From Strigamia acuminata (taxonomy: Eukaryota > Arthropoda > Chilopoda > Geophilomorpha > Linotaeniidae): a stretch of DNA of 64,000 nt. The stretch lies in contig OX442315.1 of assembly GCA_949358305.1 (NCBI GenBank), positions 35,676,427-35,740,426 on the forward strand. The letters run 5' to 3'. This document shows, piece after piece, positions 61,541 through 64,000 of the stretch. The notes under the pieces are model-generated. The model saw only the letters and a list, made by a program, of their open reading frames with translations, ran no database searches and had not been told where the DNA came from. Made by a program: the position numbers and the translations under genes. Positions within the stretch are counted from its first letter, which is position 1, and every line of letters starts with the position of its first letter.

Positions 61541-64000
61541 ATGGCGTCCAACAAAGAAAATTACATCAAATTGAACTGTTTCCATCTTCCTGCAGCAAAT
61601 CAAACAATTCTTGAATTTTTTTTGAAACAATGGAGAAACTGTGCGAAATCTGACTGGAAAAACACCCCGGATCAAGGGAAAGAGTTCGTAATGGAAATCG
61701 GGCGAAGAGCGTGGATAACGAGCAGTTGCAGGCAGAAGAAATTGCTCGAATGCGGCAACATTTCTCTCTGGGATTTGAGACTTTGTAACCACGTCTTCCA
61801 AAAGACAGATTTCGGCGCCGGAAATGGATTGACGGAACAGGAAAAACAGCTTTTAAACGAGTTGTCGATGCTACAGAACGACATTCACCGCAAAAATAAA
61901 ATTTTGATGACGAATGACGAGTACGAGAGGAAGATCCAACAAATTGAAGACATTTTGAAACACTTCGATCCATCTGTGGAAGATCTATTGAGCAAACTGA
62001 AGTTGACGGATACAAAGAACGAATTCACCGCTCTCCAGTTAAAAGTAGTGGCAAATTCGTTGTTCACGGCAAAGAAATACCAAGAAGCGATTCGATCCTA
62101 CAGTCAGGCGATCGAATTGACCGAAATATCCAATAAATTGCTCGGAGAATTACATTCCAATCGCTCTGCCGTTTACTTAATGGTCCACGACGATGGTTCA
62201 AACATCGAAGGAGCATTGGAAGATGCGAAAAGAGCCGTTCGACTGTCGCCGGAGTGGTTTCGCGGTTATTATCGCCTGGGCTGCGTTTACCGAGTTCTGG
62301 GGAAATACGAAAAGGCTTTTAAATACTTGAGCATCGCTTTGGAATTGGATAAGAACAGAATCGAAATAATCCCGCTACTCGATGAATGCGAGCAATTAAT
62401 TCCAGAACCGAAATCACGTCGCGAGATGTTGCTGCAAAACGGCATTCACAGTCTCCAAGAAACCACCGACATATTAAACGAGAGATTGAATAGAAACATG
62501 ACTCCAGATGGACTGAAGAAGATAAGCGAGTCTAATAGAGACGAAAATCTAATGAAGGCGGAGTTCTTGATGAGATTCGAAGAAGCCGAACCGGATTTCG
62601 AGAAAATATTGGAATTGCTTTGGAAAGCGGTGGATCAAAAGAGCACACTGGCGCTTTACTACATCGCAAACTTGTACAGATTAGGCTTCGGCGTTGAGAT
62701 GGACGTTGAAAAAAGCATTACATTGCTCAAACGAGCTGCATCGAGTCGAAAATCATCCGATTCCTACGACGATACTGGCATCTCTAGTGCCCAAAACGAC
62801 CTGGGTTACATGTATAGGAAGGGGATTGGTTTGCCCATCGATTTAGAAGAGTCGTTCAAGTATTTCCGACGGGCCGCTGATAATAAAAGCAGTTTCGGCG
62901 CCATAAACATGGGTATGTGTTATTTGAAAGGAACTGGGGTGGAATGCGACGAGGTAAAGGCCGTGCAATATCTAAATTATGCAGTCAAACTATTTGACGT
63001 TAACGCCATGTTGATTTTGGCGAACTATTACTTAGCGAATGCGCACGATGCCGACCAAGCGGCGGAATGGCATCGGCGAGCCGTTTCCCAAGGGAATTTG
63101 GAAGCCATTTCAAAATCGGACGAATTTTTGGCTGAAGTTGATAGATTGAGAAACAAGTTTGCCGGAATTGATAAAGAAATGAAGCGTTGGGAACAACTTA
63201 GCGGATTGGTCACGGCGGATCTGTCGATGAAGAAACGGAGAGAGAGATTCATGGAGAAGAGTTGTTCCCGAGACGGGAAATTTAATCGATCCGTTTCGGA
63301 GATTGTGGATAAATATGACAAACAGAATCTGCCATTTTCGAACAAGAGTTTCAATTTTGACGTTAAAGTTTTGGACGAGTTTTCGAAGAAGGGGTCCGTG
63401 ACTGCCAGAGGACTGAAGAAAGCGATCGTTCACTTCAATCTGGCCGTTGAATTGTTAAGTCGCGGAAGTATCGTTGACTGTGTCCACCATCTTGCGGAAA
63501 GTATTTGCATCTCCGAGTTGGTCGTGGATTTCAATGTTTGCCACGAGGTGATTGGTCGAGCGAAAGCGTTGGACGTCGATTTAACAATGTCACCGACTTT
63601 CGACAGGAATTTGAGAGTGTGTATCGCGATGATTTATCTCATGTGTTTGGATCAAGCCGAGGACTATCTCGAGGCATGTATTCGGAGTTATCCCGATTTC
63701 GCTTGGTTCCGCCAACTATTGTCCGCTACGTACGCATTTTTGCACGAAACGGCAAAAGGACTGAAAATGGTCACTTCCGCTTTGGAAAAGTTCCCGGATA
63801 ATTTCCATCTTTGGTACGCTAAAGCAATTTTTCTGTATCTAACGAAAGGGTCAAATCACGAGGAGTTGATGCGCGCTTGCGAGAAGTATTTGTCTTTGGC
63901 GCCATCTGACGAGAGATCGGTGCCTCGGATTTACTACGTCATGGGAGTACGGAGCAGAGTTAGGAGGAACGAGGCCGAAAAGTATTACAAGATGGGTTTG
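61541..64000 (+). CDS. TPR/Sel1-repeat protein (gene 5), 3' end outside window
   Basis: Open for 820 codons from the ATG behind the acceptor to the window edge, with no stop. It is closest to gene 1 in the parts compared (SFNFDVKVLDEFSKKGSVTA, LTMSPTFDRNLRVC, CLDQAEDYLEACIRSYPDFA). TPR at about 155-285, Sel1-like at about 365-520, second TPR array from about 620. The state of its MYND end cannot be seen. Intact so far and with a full promoter, so likely functional. Confidence 0.87.
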   Translation, partial: MASNKENYIKLNCFHLPAANQTILEFFLKQWRNCAKSDWKNTPDQGKEFVMEIGRRAWITSSCRQKKLLECGNISLWDLRLCNHVFQKTDFGAGNGLTEQEKQLLNELSMLQNDIHRKNKILMTNDEYERKIQQIEDILKHFDPSVEDLLSKLKLTDTKNEFTALQLKVVANSLFTAKKYQEAIRSYSQAIELTEISNKLLGELHSNRSAVYLMVHDDGSNIEGALEDAKRAVRLSPEWFRGYYRLGCVYRVLGKYEKAFKYLSIALELDKNRIEIIPLLDECEQLIPEPKSRREMLLQNGIHSLQETTDILNERLNRNMTPDGLKKISESNRDENLMKAEFLMRFEEAEPDFEKILELLWKAVDQKSTLALYYIANLYRLGFGVEMDVEKSITLLKRAASSRKSSDSYDDTGISSAQNDLGYMYRKGIGLPIDLEESFKYFRRAADNKSSFGAINMGMCYLKGTGVECDEVKAVQYLNYAVKLFDVNAMLILANYYLANAHDADQAAEWHRRAVSQGNLEAISKSDEFLAEVDRLRNKFAGIDKEMKRWEQLSGLVTADLSMKKRRERFMEKSCSRDGKFNRSVSEIVDKYDKQNLPFSNKSFNFDVKVLDEFSKKGSVTARGLKKAIVHFNLAVELLSRGSIVDCVHHLAESICISELVVDFNVCHEVIGRAKALDVDLTMSPTFDRNLRVCIAMIYLMCLDQAEDYLEACIRSYPDFAWFRQLLSATYAFLHETAKGLKMVTSALEKFPDNFHLWYAKAIFLYLTKGSNHEELMRACEKYLSLAPSDERSVPRIYYVMGVRSRVRRNEAEKYYKMGL

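Overview
The window is eukaryotic. The host genes have short GT-AG introns of 61-67 bp and splice acceptors, the promoters pair a TATA-like box with a TCAGT initiator, and much of the sequence is LTR retrotransposons and small DNA transposons. The initiator type and the transposon mix suggest an invertebrate, most likely an arthropod; a species cannot be named from the sequence. The region is AT-rich, gene-poor and strongly rearranged.

Layout. 1-9166: two nested minus-strand Ty3/Gypsy elements. Element A (gag, start of pol, LTR, tRNA-Pro primer site) runs off the left edge and sits in the gag of an older element B (LTR, tRNA-Gln primer site). 9332-10384: a leucine-rich-repeat gene. 10838-17483: element D, a complete gag-only Gypsy element with LTRs of equal length and a 4-bp target duplication, inserted in the tail of a second LRR gene. 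17.7-37.5 kb and 57.6-64 kb: a dispersed family of TPR/Sel1/MYND genes (two long intact ORFs, one N-terminally deleted ORF, one running off the right edge, one frameshifted pseudogene and several fragments), each near a copy of the same promoter and 5' intron. 28090-31952: element E, a gag-only Copia element inserted in the 5' region of one of these genes. 36352-36779 and 41263-41645: unannotated exons of argininosuccinate synthase, split between two places in the wrong order. 39-42 kb: piggyBac-like and hAT-like MITEs and a solo LTR. 42537-56589: element C, a 14-kb Gypsy element with LTRs of equal length, gag, pol and an unusual third ORF.

How it fits together. C carries a full polymerase set (protease, RT, RNase H, integrase). 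D has none, but shares LTR ends, primer tRNA and polypurine-tract junction with the C lineage, so it is probably mobilised by C-like elements. A and C both end gag with the slippery heptamer A AAA AAC followed by a hairpin, the arrangement for -1 frameshifting into pol. The host TPR/Sel1/MYND family shows birth and death: the C-terminal MYND finger has been lost from several copies by different breakpoints, and one copy keeps mainly the MYND half. Paralogous copies give empty sites that confirm three of the transposon insertions.
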